From Brachycybe producta (Eukaryota; Arthropoda; Diplopoda; Playtdesmida; Andrognathidae), in assembly GCA_036925085.1 (NCBI GenBank), contig JAUPFP010000004.1, forward strand, positions 3,176,001-3,240,000: a DNA stretch of 64,000 nucleotides, read 5' to 3'. Under the pieces are notes generated by a model that did not search any database, was not told the origin of the DNA, and saw only the letters and a program-made list of their open reading frames with translations. Both the position numbers and the translations under genes were made by a program. Shown in pieces: positions 40,880 to 50,857 of the stretch. Position 1 is the stretch's first letter. Each line of letters begins with the position of its first letter.

Positions 40880-41046
40880 TAAAAAATAAACATTTTATAT
40901 AGTAATTTGAAAATGGCTCGTTTTTAGGTTTCTTTTTGCATCAACAGTTAACGAAAGTTATTTTCGCGTTGTTGAAAAGTTTATTTTGAAAGATACCATC
41001 ATGGAAAAAATTGATCAGTATCACAAATTATTTTATAGTTTCTAAG
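40880..41046. repeat. foldback repeat family FB, copy 6 (left part)
   Basis: Contains aaaaataaacattttatata, gaaaatggctcgttttta and aaaagtttattttgaaagat. It is interrupted after atagtttctaa by the SINE at 41047 and resumes at 41299. Confidence 0.65.
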
Positions 41047-41298
41047 CTGACGCCCCGGTGGCCGAATGGAGGTAACCTCCACTTGTGGTGCTGGGTGTAT
41101 CGTATTCTAATCCAGGTTGGGGCATGGTTGTGCTGTTTGTCTTTCATGCTTTCTCCAGCATTATGTAGTTGACATTAGGCTGGGAAGCCGGTCGTAATAC
41201 GCATTTCGCCCAATTTCAAGCCGGATGGCTCATCATCATCATCATCTCATCATTCATTGTCATCATTGACCGACGTGCCTCCAGTGAAATAAGATTCG
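41047..41298 (+). mobile_element. tRNA-derived SINE (252 bp)
   Basis: Flanked by the 11-bp direct repeat atagtttctaa (41036-41046 and 41299-41309). The head starts gacGCCCCGGTGGCCGAATGG (A-box-like TGGCCGAATGG) and has GTATTCTAATCC as a B-box-like element. GCCCC pairs with GGGGC as a tRNA acceptor stem would. A tRNA-unrelated body with gggaagccggtcgtaatac follows, then a (CAT)n-rich tail. RNA polymerase III transcribed and LINE-mobilised by family knowledge; which LINE is not known. Confidence 0.85.
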
Positions 41299-41345
41299 AT
41301 AGTTTCTAAAACACTTTTTTCATAATGTTTCTTCTGAAAAATATT
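41299..41345. repeat. foldback repeat family FB, copy 6 (right part)
   Basis: Continues the FB right arm (agtttctaaaacactttttt, then cttctgaaaa) after the SINE. Confidence 0.6.
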
Positions 41346-42007
41346 TGTGTGAAAATGCCTAAATTTATACAAAACAGCAGGGTCTATCTAAGTTATTTCA
41401 ATTAACATTTTGTACTAGTTGCATGGTTTAAGTCATTGTCTTGTAGCATACAAGGCAATTCAGAGAAATCGTCTTCTTTGTGTTTTTGGTTCCGATGTAG
41501 AAATTGTAGATAATGTAGACATTATACGATCTCTCTTACTAAGAAAATTAAATTACATATTCATGGAGACCAAATAGACTTGATTGTAATCAGTCGGGAA
41601 CAATCATTACGTTTTATTTATGTCAACATTTATAAACATTCATTTTCATTAATAGGTTAGTTGTTCTGTAGTGCAAATATTTTGTTGTGGAATTTTTTAA
41701 TTAATGCAATAATTATGTAGGTAAACTAGTTGTTCCTATTTAATGGACTAACCTGTCCAACAGGTGTTTATGACCAGTGTTGTCATGAATTGGGAACTGG
41801 AAACTTTAGAGGCTTGTTGGCACACTAGCAAATAGTAAAGGTTATCCTGTTTATATTGTAGATTAGAAACTAGAAAAGTATAAACTACAGTATACGTTTT
41901 ATGGCAGTTTGAAATTAGCAAACATTTCACGTTTTTTATGTCAATTTTGAAGTGATAAACATAATTATTGCCATACGTGCTTTTAAAACAACAACATTTG
42001 CTTAAAG

Positions 42008-42240
42008 GACTGGTTCTTAAACTGGGATTTATGAAGCTCTAGCTGGGGGCCTGGGGATGCAGTTCTGACTTCAAAGAAACAGTATCATCCTTCTCATAGC
42101 AATGTAAGATTGCATTAATAAGAAAAAATTTCATGTGAACTTTTCATGTAATCTTTTTATGAATGTGAAATTTTTTTTTAAATAGGAAATATTCGTCACT
42201 CACCAGAAGTGGGCCCCCAAATTGTATTAATACAACGGTA
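42008..42240. mobile_element. hAT-like fragment
   Basis: Starts actggttcttaaactgggat, the same end motif seen inverted at ~57.06 kb (cccagtttaagaaccgc) and at 61.25 kb (cagtggttcttaaacttt). Only one end is convincing; the right boundary is a guess. Confidence 0.35.
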
Positions 42241-43046
42241 TTTCTCAGTTTCTGCTGAGTTAGATTATATTATTTTGGAATTTTCTTTTTCATGATTCCT
42301 TTACTTTTATACATTCCAAGAGTGTTTTCTTTTTGTTTATAAATAAATCACTTGTGATGATTAGGTTAACTACGTCAGTGTCAGTTTTTTCTGCTGTAAA
42401 CGTAATTATATGAGCGTTGGAACTTTTAATTTGAACTCTCTGAACTGAGTTCTAACTTACAACAACCTTGTACCTCGCTTAACGTTACCTCTGAGAAAGA
42501 TGCTCCACTATAATATAGTGTCTTGTATTGTCGTCGTTAAGCCGACTTGAGTGAAGCTTGTCTTGCAAATCTTTTTGAGCTTCTCTTAGCAATCCATTGG
42601 AGACATTAAAATTGGCTAGGAATGGTCTGGAGACAAGCTTCAAAATAACTACCTTTTTTTAGCCAAGTTAAAGACTAAGCTCATCTTGAGACGCAATGAT
42701 GGTCCATGAAGCAGTCAGTTGAAGCTCTTTGCCTTGGCTTAAGACTATCGTGAGATTTGTTAATTAGCTAAAGGTCAGTACTTTTTATGACATTACACAA
42801 ATTAGGCCACACCTTCCAAGCACAAGTATTTTTTTTTTTCAAATCTTAAGCGAATGCATCTGCTTTACTTAAGCTTCTTTACCCAAGCCCAATTTTGAGA
42901 CAGAACAACAGTCCATCAACAAATACTGTTTGTCGGAACCTCAAGTGCCAGATTTTCTTCTTAAATATGTAGGTCTATCAAATTTTATGTAAAGTAGGTT
43001 CTAAATGTCAAATCTTACAAAGATGAATGCATATCACAGTTTATAT

Positions 43047-44382
43047 TTACATATTACTTTGAAATAGTTTTATTCGGTCAGCTTCCCTTATTCCCGATAA
43101 TAAAGCACCATGAACTGTTGAGTAATAGTTGGGATGTGTTGCCTCTCCACAAAATAAGAGCTTTGGTTGATCCACTGAAGGTAGCGGTTGTCCTAACGAT
43201 TCCACCTCTTTTGGCCCCGACGTGTTACTTGCATAGCTATACGATCCCAACACTAGAGGATCAGAACTCCACTTCGATCGGGTTATCTTTTTTATTGGTG
43301 GAATTAATGCGCTTCCTATAAAATGTTTTAAGACGTTATTACACATATCTGCAACTTGTTGATCAGTTAGATTTTCCATTTGTCGAGCTCCATCTCCAGA
43401 CACCCAACCAACAAGAATGTTTGGATTTCCATAAACTTCATCGAAACTGAAGATACTTCTTTCCCATCCAATAGAGGACTTGTTTTCTTGATGTAATAAT
43501 CCATCATCTGTCCATGTTAGAATCATGTTGCCAGCACGTATTGCATGGAATTCATTTTCGAATTCAATGAATATCTTATTTGTGCATCCAAAGCCAATAT
43601 TTTCAATAGCCTCCACTTTAAATCTTGGTAGTTCTGGTTGGATAATCCTTTGATGGTACTTTTTTAAACATCCTAGGGATATAGTAATAATGACATGTTT
43701 TCCTTGGAATTCAATGCCATTTTGGCACTTAACTCTTATGGGATGTGAGCTTGTAGATTTCAACTGTGTTGCCAATGAATTCCATTCAATCGTAGAAACA
43801 GTATGATTCATGTGAATGCAATCTGGTGGAAGTTCATTTGCAATGGTTTCTAGAAGGTTCTGAAATCCTTTAGGAACTATAATGTCACCACCAGGGATAT
43901 CTTCGTAGGTTCCGTAATGCAATGCCGAAACCTTCTGCAAGTCATCTCCAACATGAGCCCTCAGATAGTTTAACATTGCGTCAAAGACGAGTCGAGCATC
44001 TTTCGTTTGATTTGTTTCGAAGTCTTTGTCAATTCTTTGATTCAATCTAGTTTTCATATAGTTTAAGAAATCTTGTTCTCCATTAAATTCGGATGGTGTC
44101 TTTAACCATAGCTTCATTATAGCTTTGTCTTCTTCAAAAAAGATACCTGTTGCTTTTTTGCTTATTTTAGGATCAACTACGTCACCTCCATATTTTAAAA
44201 AGTGACTTTTTTCAAATCGTTTCCACTGAGGTATTTTATCGTTTCTATCAGAGACGTGATGGTTTAAAAAATGCTCGTAGACTGGATTTATTAATGAACC
44301 ACCATGGATCCAATTGGCTCCTAATTCCACGATTTTATCTGCTGTTTTTCCAAATTTAACAGTATGCACTCTTCCTCCAATC
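43047..44382 (-). CDS. amine oxidase exon 2
   Basis: Acceptor tttttacag at 44383-44391 (minus strand). The exon begins with the last base of an Arg codon and runs open to the TAA at 43047. It encodes all of the substrate-binding domain and the C-terminal FAD-contacting GEATH motif. No canonical AATAAA is seen just downstream. Confidence 0.94.
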
Positions 44383-44591
44383 CTGTAAAAATTACATTTT
44401 GTATATATTATTTTGGGTTTTGTTTTCTATTAGAGAAAAAAATACCTGTTTGCTGCTTCAAGAATTGCAATATTTTTGATACCATGTTTTACCAATTGTT
44501 GAGCAGCTCCCAAACCGGCTGCACCGGCACCGACTATGATTACGTTCTTCATGTAACTTTGTTTATTCTTATTAGTTTTGAAGGACTCCAT
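43047..44591 (-). CDS. polyamine/spermine oxidase-like FAD amine oxidase (2 exons, full gene)
   Basis: Two coding exons (44591-44446 and 44382-43047) join in phase to 493 aa. The family oxidises spermine, spermidine or their acetyl forms with FAD, releasing an aminoaldehyde and H2O2. Visible features: dinucleotide-binding GAGAAGLGAA (~21-30), RIGGRVH (~49-55), GANWIHGG at the substrate entrance, the NKIFIEF lysine region equivalent to the active-site Lys of SMOX/PAOX, and C-terminal GEATHPNYYSTVHGALLSG. Length matches the family (about 500 aa). There is no signal peptide and no SKL/PRL-type peroxisomal C-terminus (it ends QSNM), so a cytosolic SMOX-like enzyme is more likely than peroxisomal PAOX. 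Confidence 0.92.
44446..44591 (-). CDS. amine oxidase exon 1
   Basis: ATG at 44591 and donor AACAG|GTATTT. Encodes KNVIIVGAGAAGLGAAQQL and NIAILEAANR, the Rossmann fold for FAD. The ATG lies two bases after tttttag, so a 5' UTR exon probably sits upstream; its position is not resolved. Confidence 0.88.
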
Positions 44592-45122
44592 TCCTAAAAA
44601 TAAAATCAAGAAGATCTTTTTTTAACTTTCAGTTTGTGTCTTTCGCTGTCTTCCCCTCTTATCTGGTTGTAAAAAAAAATACTAATCCCAAGTTGGATTA
44701 CTTACTGCATGCCGTTTTTTACCATTTAAAACTCTGGATACTTTGAAGCCTTTCTTTGGTGATTGTTTGCTCACGTGTACAACCGTCCATTTTTTTATAC
44801 ATGCATTTGACTGCAACTAAATCAAGCGAAATTTAGATATAAAAAAGTTCAAGTATCAGTAATAATCTAGAGATTGTTAAGCTACAAATAAAAATGTGAA
44901 AAGCAATTAAAACGTTACAGGATATGGTAGGAAAACTGCAGTAGTTTGTTTCTATCTGCTATAACGAATACAAATGCTGCATTTTTAGCCTTGAAATCAG
45001 AACTTGTTTGACAACTGTAAACTTGCAAGGATAATTGGAGGCTAGAATTGGTTCATTTTAAATTAATGGTTTTCCTCAGTGTTTTTTCTTTGTAACTATT
45101 ATTATATATATAATATCCCAGG

Positions 45123-45535
45123 TCTGTGTATGTGTGTGTGTGTGGAGTAACAGCATGTCGGAATTTATATAAATTTGAATAAATGAATCGTTTTTTTTTT
45201 CTCAAGGTCAACTATATGTTGAACTCTTCCTTTGGAAAATGTAGAACGGGAGAGAGAGAGAAAAGTGGGAGGGGAAAAGGTTGGAAAGTGTAGAAGGGGA
45301 GAGAAAGAGAAAAGTGGGAGGGGTGAGGGGAAAGGTTGGAAAGTGTAGAAGGGGAGAGAGAGAGAAAAGTGGGAGGGGAAAAGTTTGGAAAGTGTAGAAG
45401 GGGAGAGAGAGAGAAAAGTGGGAGGGGGTGACTGAAATTGAAATGAAAGGAGTAAAAAAAAGGAAAGAACGACGCGCATGCGCACAATTGCCTGTGAATT
45501 TTGCTCCCGTCATTTATGACGGGTTACCCCACTAG
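45123..45535 (+). mobile_element. Helitron-like non-autonomous element, copy 2
   Basis: Starts TCTGTGTATGTGTGTG and ends with the same cccgtcatttatgacggg hairpin (45506-45523), then ttaccccaCTAG with T following, the canonical Helitron 3' end inserted before T. It shares most of its length with 39712-40024 but carries an expanded internal array (45240-45425) of a ~55-bp polypurine unit (ggttggaaagtgtagaagg). Both copies contain a gcgcatgcgc palindrome upstream of the hairpin. Confidence 0.8.
45240..45425. repeat. ~55-bp polypurine tandem array in Helitron copy 2
   Basis: Three to four units of gttggaaagtgtagaagg plus gagagagaaaagtgggagg. Copy 1 has about one unit, so the array expanded within this copy. 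Confidence 0.85.
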
Positions 45536-45624
45536 TAAGTATATATCTTCATGCTTTATTTCTTTATATATATAAGATGTTTTATGAACAGGTGATTTTC
45601 AAACTATCATTATTCTGCCTTGCT

Positions 45625-45890
45625 GGAGCAACGCTAAGGAGAAATTGAAAGTGTGTTAAAAACTAGAATACTGGCCGACATTACTTAATAATATTTTCAT
45701 GTTGAAATTGAAAAAAAAAATTCAAAATAAACTTTTTATCGACAAAAATTGAAAATATCTTCTGTTTCAAGTTGGGTCATTTTATTATTTTAAAAGGTTG
45801 CAACATGATATTGCACTTTAGTGATTGAGCTACTCTTCTAGTTTCTAAAACACTTTCAAGTTTCTCTTAATTATGCGTCTGAAAGAAAGA
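45625..45890. repeat. foldback repeat family FB, copy 7 (both arms)
   Basis: Left arm gaaattgaaagtgtgttaaa with aactagaata (45640-45670) is the inverse of the right arm ttctagtttctaaaacactt (45835-45855). The centre has aaaataaactttttatcgac. This is the clearest copy with both arms. Confidence 0.7.
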
Positions 45891-45935
45891 CAGGGCCGGC
45901 CCTAGAGTATGCGAGGCCCGAGGCAGCAAGCTATA
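45891..45935. mobile_element. single hAT-like terminus
   Basis: cagggccggccctagagtat followed by gcgaggcccgaggc resembles hAT terminal repeats widespread in animals. A matching right end was not found. Confidence 0.35.
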
Positions 45936-46567
45936 AGCGGGGCTGATAAATAAATGTTTAGGCTGGTTTCACATAAGGAGACGTGTACACAAATAGAAGT
46001 GTTCATACCGTGATACTTTAAAATTACGTTAAATTTAATAATAAGCAGTAAATATGTGAAATGAGTGAAAATGTTTATCTTTATCTAGTTAAAACTAGTC
46101 AAAACGTTTTGAACGTTTGGTAAAACCATAAATGCATTTTTACCTAAACGCGTTTAAAACTAATTTACACTAATTTCAGATTTTTACTATAACATGTGAG
46201 CATACATATCGTATGCCGTATCTATACATTATAATGTACAATGGATATATACGACTTACTACAAGTTGATTTCGAGATTATTTGTACCACCTTTGCAATA
46301 TAGTAACCGAACTGCGAATGTGGCTCAAAATTATCATTTCATGTCATTTATAAATGGCGCCGTATTCGCATCCAAGCTCGTAAATCTCATGCAGGAAAAT
46401 AAGAGTGAAGACATCAAAATCACTACCCACAGTCCAATATACATTTAATGACGATAGTATTATGTTGTAAATTATTTACACCTGTTTTAGTGATGACACA
46501 CAGCAGATGTGACACAAAATGCGATAACTATAAATTATTAAAAACAAAGAATAATATTTAAAAATAC

Positions 46568-46600
46568 AGGGTGTCTGTAAAAAGACCCTGGCATTTCTGA
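46568..46600. mobile_element. single mariner-like terminus
   Basis: TACAGGGTGTCTGTAAAAAG at the start of a ~500-bp more complex block. A clear inverted partner was not found. Similar CAGGGTGT tips occur at 31244 and 50430. Confidence 0.3.
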
Positions 46601-47210
46601 ATAAGAGTAAAAAAATAACAATTGTAGATTAGCAGTTAACTGAATCTAATTGTTGTGTAACATGAATGAACTCTTGGAGTTGTTTGTTTTTTCTTGTTCC
46701 GCAAAAGTTAACATTTGCCCCAATTAATGTTTGAATATTCACAGCCAAACGGTATTCGATCTCCTACCAATTTGACACTACGAATTTAAAAAACGCGTTG
46801 TGCAATTTTGAAAAACTTCTGCAGTTTTATGGCACTTGCATCATCAGTGACATTACAGCCATGTATATCTATGGACGTGACGTCACTGAAGGTGCCGTCA
46901 TTATCTATTTACCGTGAACGAAAGGTTGGATCGAGTAAACGCAGTATAACCACGTTCCAGTGGTTTGATGAACCATCTGGTTGTCAATTTGGAAACAGTT
47001 GCTTGTAATTTGTATGTACTGAAGTTACTGACTTTTTTTGTTTTTGTCAAATGTTGAACCACGATGCCCAATAAAAACTTCTTACGTTCATTCATGTCAC
47101 TCGTACAATAGACAGAATAGTTGAGAATGTGAGGTGAGACCTGTAACCGAACTGACAGAAAACGAAACCATGTTTTTTTGCTGAATTTTAGTTCTTTTTT
47201 TTTGCAAAGC

Positions 47211-47403
47211 CTACTTATTCTTTTTTGTTATTTCAGCAGCTAATTCATCGCCATACTTCTTTTTGAGATTTGCAGGTGCGTTTTTGAGATCAATTCCTTT
47301 GCCTCCGAAGGTTTCTTCACTGTAAAAACGGTCTTTTTTGCGCATTGTTCCATGCAGTCGATCGAAAAAATCCGAATTTAATCCAAAATTAACATGGCAA
47401 TAC
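47211..47403 (-). CDS. hydroxylase exon 7 (C-terminus)
   Basis: Acceptor tcaattgcag; joins exon 6 to give HHQYCHVNFGLNSDFFDRLH, then GTMRKKDRFYSEETFGGKG and a Lys-rich end before TAG. The basic C-terminus (ITKKNK) could act as an ER dilysine-like signal, by inference. Confidence 0.9.
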
Positions 47404-50208
47404 CTGCAATTGAATTTTTATTATTATTACATAGTTAAGACCAGAAATTTCTTGTGAATGCTACTACAAAACTAGCAGAAATGACTGTAAAGTTCTAATA
47501 CAAAAGCCCACATTATTAATGTTTATTGTATATGCTTACTGGTGGTGATTGTCGTGGTATTCTACTGTGATTTGCCATGGCCAAATTGGCTTCATATCAA
47601 GTCCAGAATGAAGCAAAAAACTATAGTAATATGTCAACATGTGATCAATAAGTGATGCGCTACTTTTCTTGTTTCTAAAACAATTTCAAGTTTTCTGTAA
47701 TTTTGTTCCTGAAAGACAGAATAACCAGAGCTTGAATTGCGTTTACACTTTAAAACCGCCTTAAATAAAATCCAGAAGTTAAGATTTAAGAGTCCGAACT
47801 TTTTTATAAAATTGCTTACTCAATTTAACAAATTAATAAAAAAAAAGATAAACTGACAATTTAGATGAATTTCATTGCGATTTGTTTTTCACTTTATTTT
47901 GTCTTTTTTATGACAAACCTTTTATTTTTCAAGTAAACGATCGAAATATTTTCTTGGTTTGCTTGAAATACAACGCTTGGCTCAGAAGTAACAAGAATGA
48001 ATTATTTTAGAATTTGTTATTAAACTTAACTACAATCCCTTACAGTTCCCAGCGATTCTGCCATTCCTGGTAACAATTCTGGAAGACCTTTTTCGTTAGG
48101 GTGGTCACAACTTACGTCGTGCTTTCTGGAGACCCTATAACAGAAAAAGACTTCCAGAATGGTTACCAGAAAATTGGAATGGCATAATAGCTGGGAATGG
48201 AGGGAGACCACATTAAATTGTAGTTAAAAGAGACATTTTAAAATAAATCATTTGCATTATTTCTAATACAAACGTCGTATATCTTTCCAGTGGTTCCCGT
48301 AAAGTTTAGGATGGTTTTAATCAATTTCTGGTTGTGAACACACACTGTGTATTTAAAAAGAAACCAATTTATTTTTACCTGCATGTACAGGCATTGTGAA
48401 GGCTGGTATAATGGCGCCGAATGTAAAGAGTAGCATTTCACAGGGATGCGCTGCTGTGTTGACATATGCAATTGGTTGTTTGTAAGAATGGTGCCAGTAA
48501 TGAAAACGTTTGTAAAAAAATGGTGTGTGTAAAACACGATGTAAATAATAGTGAATGGCCTCCTGTAGAAGTAGATAAAATAAAGAAGAGGTTTATTGGA
48601 AAAAATATCAATCAAATTATTGTATATGTGAATACTATTGTGGAGTCCCACATTTCACTACACCTTGGCCCTGGGGTTCCCCTGTAACACTTTTAATAAA
48701 TAATGTTCGTAACATTTTATTAAAAGTGACATTCATAATCTAAAATAAGATCGTTGTCGTTGTTACTTCGAAATCGACCTTTGTTTTTTCTAAGTTGTTT
48801 GAGAGTTGTCATGTAAGGGTTGGATCATAGGTATTGTCCCAGAGTACAACTTCTGGAATGGCGTTTATATACTACCCAGTCGATTCGTGTTGTTGAACCA
48901 CTGGCGGGAAGGCCTCTCTCGTCATGGGTGACACATCCTTCTTGGATGGTGTATGTCATGTGGTCAACTGATATTTGGGACTGCTAGGGGTAGATCTATA
49001 TAAAGGCGGGTCCAACTTGTTGCGCTCGCCGCTCTCGATTTTGATGCTTTGGTCACTCATTGCGAACTGGAAACAGCCGCCATTTATATTGGCATCTGGG
49101 CTTGAGTTGACTGCAATTAGCTGAAAGATCCTAATAGTGGCCACTGTTAATGATAACAGTGTTGGAAAGGCAGAAAAACGATTTAAACCTGTCCACAAAT
49201 CCATGGCCTACTTTGGCTGGTGCGAACTATTATGATGTCAACAAGCATTGAATGGAATTTACCTGATAAACATAATGAATTGGTATTGATAGGAAGAACC
49301 ATATCCAACCGTATTCGTTAGGTGAAAAGTAAATGGTCGTCATCGTTCCACTTTTACACACATAGCACGAATAAAATGCGTGCATGGTAGTACCTGCAAA
49401 CAATTAATAGTTTATAATGAAGTGACTAATTAAGCGCGAAACTGAACTAGTGCCAAATTGAATAAACACCAAACCTTTAGTGGTTTTCAGTTTGGCGCTT
49501 GTTCAGTTAGATGTTTATTCCAATTGGCGCTTATTTCAATTGGTGGCTTGGTGCTTATTTCAATTGGCTTTTATTCAGTTTGGTGTTTATTCAGTGTGCC
49601 GCAATGTTCACTTTACTTCACTTTACTTGGTCTTACAAAGTAGAACATTTATGGTGCCAGTTATGATTATATGCCGTTTCATTGCCAGTGTAGGAAATTT
49701 ATCTGGTTGACATTTCCATTCGTGGGCTGTGTCTTTCTGACGAATGTAAAAATACCACTGTAGTAATAATTAAGAAAAAGTCTTGTAGTTAATGTTATAT
49801 GTTTGATTCACAGTGTTCACGGTGATTACCTGAAGAAATCCACCAAAACTGAAGTAAACTACAAGGGTAAAAGTCGCATTGAAAATCACAGCTGTCGATA
49901 TATTTTCCAGTTTCGTTGTTTTAAGAGACCAACCGCTATAGAATGGATAATCTTGTTCTGAGCCATTATTATACAAAACAGCATTCGTATCAGTCTGTCG
50001 AATAAAATGGACTAAAAGTAAAACAACAAAAAGCATGCATTAATAAATTCACTTAATGAACCTCTATTTGAAGTATTTTACCTGTTACAAAAGTGCCTGA
50101 CACAAGTACCACCACAGTAACAATCATGTGCAGAGACCATCCGCTGTACTCGGACCTGATTCTTGCGAGCATCATATTTCCAGACATGAATGTTCTTTTA
50201 CTGTACAT
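47211..50208 (-). CDS. fatty acid hydroxylase / sterol desaturase family membrane enzyme (7 exons, one frame break)
   Basis: Seven minus-strand exons rebuild a di-iron membrane oxygenase of the fatty-acid-hydroxylase superfamily (ER membrane; hydroxylates or desaturates sterols or lipids). All three His clusters are present: HRVLH and HYWHH in exon 5, and EYHDNHHQ across exons 6-7, followed by the family-typical NFGLNSDFFDRLHGT. N-terminal exons give hydrophobic helices and WYFYIRQ...HEWKCQPDKFPT. Six of the seven exons join in phase. Exons 5 and 6 are one base out of frame with any AG acceptor I can find (total 1019 nt). A 1-nt loss in a T6 run at the exon-6 start, a missed microexon, or a real mutation could explain this. 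The substrate is unknown. Confidence 0.82.
47540..47620 (-). CDS. hydroxylase exon 6 (third histidine box), acceptor uncertain
   Basis: Encodes LLHSGLDMKPIWPWQITVEY and HDNHH; donor CACCA|GTAAGC. The acceptor taken here (ttactatag) leaves one base where two are needed. An upstream extension (HMLTYYYSF) is open and family-like but also has no AG in the right phase. Confidence 0.72.
47640..47770. repeat. foldback repeat family FB, copy 8 (right arm), abutting exon 6
   Basis: aagtgatgcgctacttttct, gtttctaaaacaatttcaag and gacagaataaccagagcttg match the FB right arm. The homology reaches to within a few bases of hydroxylase exon 6, in the polypyrimidine/acceptor region. Confidence 0.6.
48025..48230. 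mobile_element. foldback MITE in hydroxylase intron 5
   Basis: Arms of about 85 bp: cttaactacaatccct, cccagcgattctgccattc and ctggtaacaattctggaaga on the left meet their inverses on the right (tcttccag... gaatggcataatagctggg ... attgtagttaa). No ORF is supported. Confidence 0.78.
48379..48562 (-). CDS. hydroxylase exon 5 (first two histidine boxes)
   Basis: Acceptor cttctacag, donor GCAG|GTAAAA. Encodes EAIHYYLHRVLHTPFFYKRF then HYWHHSYKQPIAYVNTAAHP, with HxxxH and HxxHH iron ligands, and a further membrane helix. Confidence 0.92.
49263..49393 (-). CDS. hydroxylase exon 4
   Basis: Acceptor gtttgcag, donor CAG|GTAAAT. Encodes TTMHAFYSCYVCKSGTMTTI and WIWFFLSIPIHYVYQ. Confidence 0.85.
49637..49757 (-). 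CDS. hydroxylase exon 3
   Basis: Acceptor attactacag, donor CTTT|GTAAGA. Encodes WYFYIRQKDTAHEWKCQPDK followed by AMKRHIIITGTINVLL. The phases bridge exons 2 and 4 exactly, which is why this exon, absent as an ATG-initiated frame, is included. Confidence 0.85.
49830..50011 (-). CDS. hydroxylase exon 2
   Basis: Acceptor acttttag, donor CAG|GTAATC. Encodes HFIRQTDTNAVLYNNGSEQD, SGWSLKTTKLEN and the membrane helix VIFNATFTLVVYFSFGGFLQ. Confidence 0.82.
50082..50208 (-). CDS. hydroxylase exon 1
   Basis: ATG at 50208, donor ACAG|GTAAAA. Encodes MYSKRTFMSGNMMLARIRSE and the hydrophobic helix HMIVTVVVLVSGTFVT. Upstream in-frame ATG choice is not tested by conservation. Confidence 0.72.
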
Positions 50209-50648
50209 TTATTTTATTTGAATCAAAATATATTGATTTTAATTAATATGAACCTTAAACATTATCTAATTCAAGGTTACGATTAACCTGCTTTTATCTG
50301 TTTACTTGGTCTTTTTATTTTTACAATTGGCTAATTGCAAATTCTTGGTGACTTGTAGTTTTGTCACGTATACTTGTGTTCACAACATGCTTTTAGATTA
50401 TGAATATGCAAATCAAAATACAGCCTATACAGGGTGTAGCGATAGGGGAGTTGACACCAAATAGCAATAATATTAATTAAGACAAAATAATTATGCTATA
50501 ATAGTGTTTATTTTTTAGTGCCCTGAACAGTTGTTAGATGAGCTCAAATGGCTCCAGAAGTCCCAAAAAGATTTTAAAAAGTTTGTAAACTCAACAAAGT
50601 TGGACAATCACATGTCCAGTTTAGCTCTAAAATATCTAAACTGTAGTT

Positions 50649-50857
50649 CAGTGTTTTTTTTTCTGTTGAGAAAGCGTAGCACGCCTAGCAAAACTCGTGG
50701 CACACTACTGAGCCTCAGCAAACCTTTTGGAAACCATTGGTTTAGGGCGTCGTGTAATAAGAAACTTTTGTTTATTTTGCTTTTTTACATTCAATATAGT
50801 ATCCAAAATTTCGCGGCACACCAACAAAACTCGCTGCACACCCTTTGGGAATCACTG
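50649..50857. mobile_element. hAT-like MITE
   Basis: Starts cagtg and ends gggaatcactg. The inverse of the right end (cagtgattcccaaagggtgt) is a classic hAT-type tip. The interior repeats gcacacc/cgtggcacac/gcggcacacc motifs. I see no clear 8-bp target duplication. Confidence 0.55.

Larger units (their letters stand above)
40365..43046. other. intergenic region between helicase and amine oxidase
   Basis: Holds the 3' flank of the helicase gene (plus) and of the oxidase (minus), which converge here. It contains an FB repeat interrupted by a SINE (40.88-41.34 kb) and a hAT-like end near 42.01 kb. An inverted-motif-rich stretch lies at 42.5-42.9 kb (aagcttgtctt/agacaagctt). No gene is seen. Confidence 0.6.
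44592..47210. other. intergenic region with repeats
   Basis: Probably contains the non-coding first exon of the amine oxidase, a Helitron-like element (45123-45535), an FB repeat (45625-45890) and single-ended hAT-like and mariner-like termini at 45891 and 46568. Open frames at 46266-46448 and 46808-47008 have no recognisable domain. Confidence 0.55.

Noticed and set aside
41047..41120. Possible functional tRNA gene
   Set aside because: A/B-box-like sequences and an acceptor-like stem are present, but the cloverleaf is degenerate and the unit continues into a SINE body with target duplication.
45165..45513. Three overlapping Phe/Ser/Pro-rich frames on the minus strand
   Set aside because: Complement of the polypurine tandem array inside Helitron-like copy 2.
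48956..49204. 82-aa minus frame in hydroxylase intron 4
   Set aside because: Exons 4 and 5 join perfectly in phase without it and it has no family-like residues.
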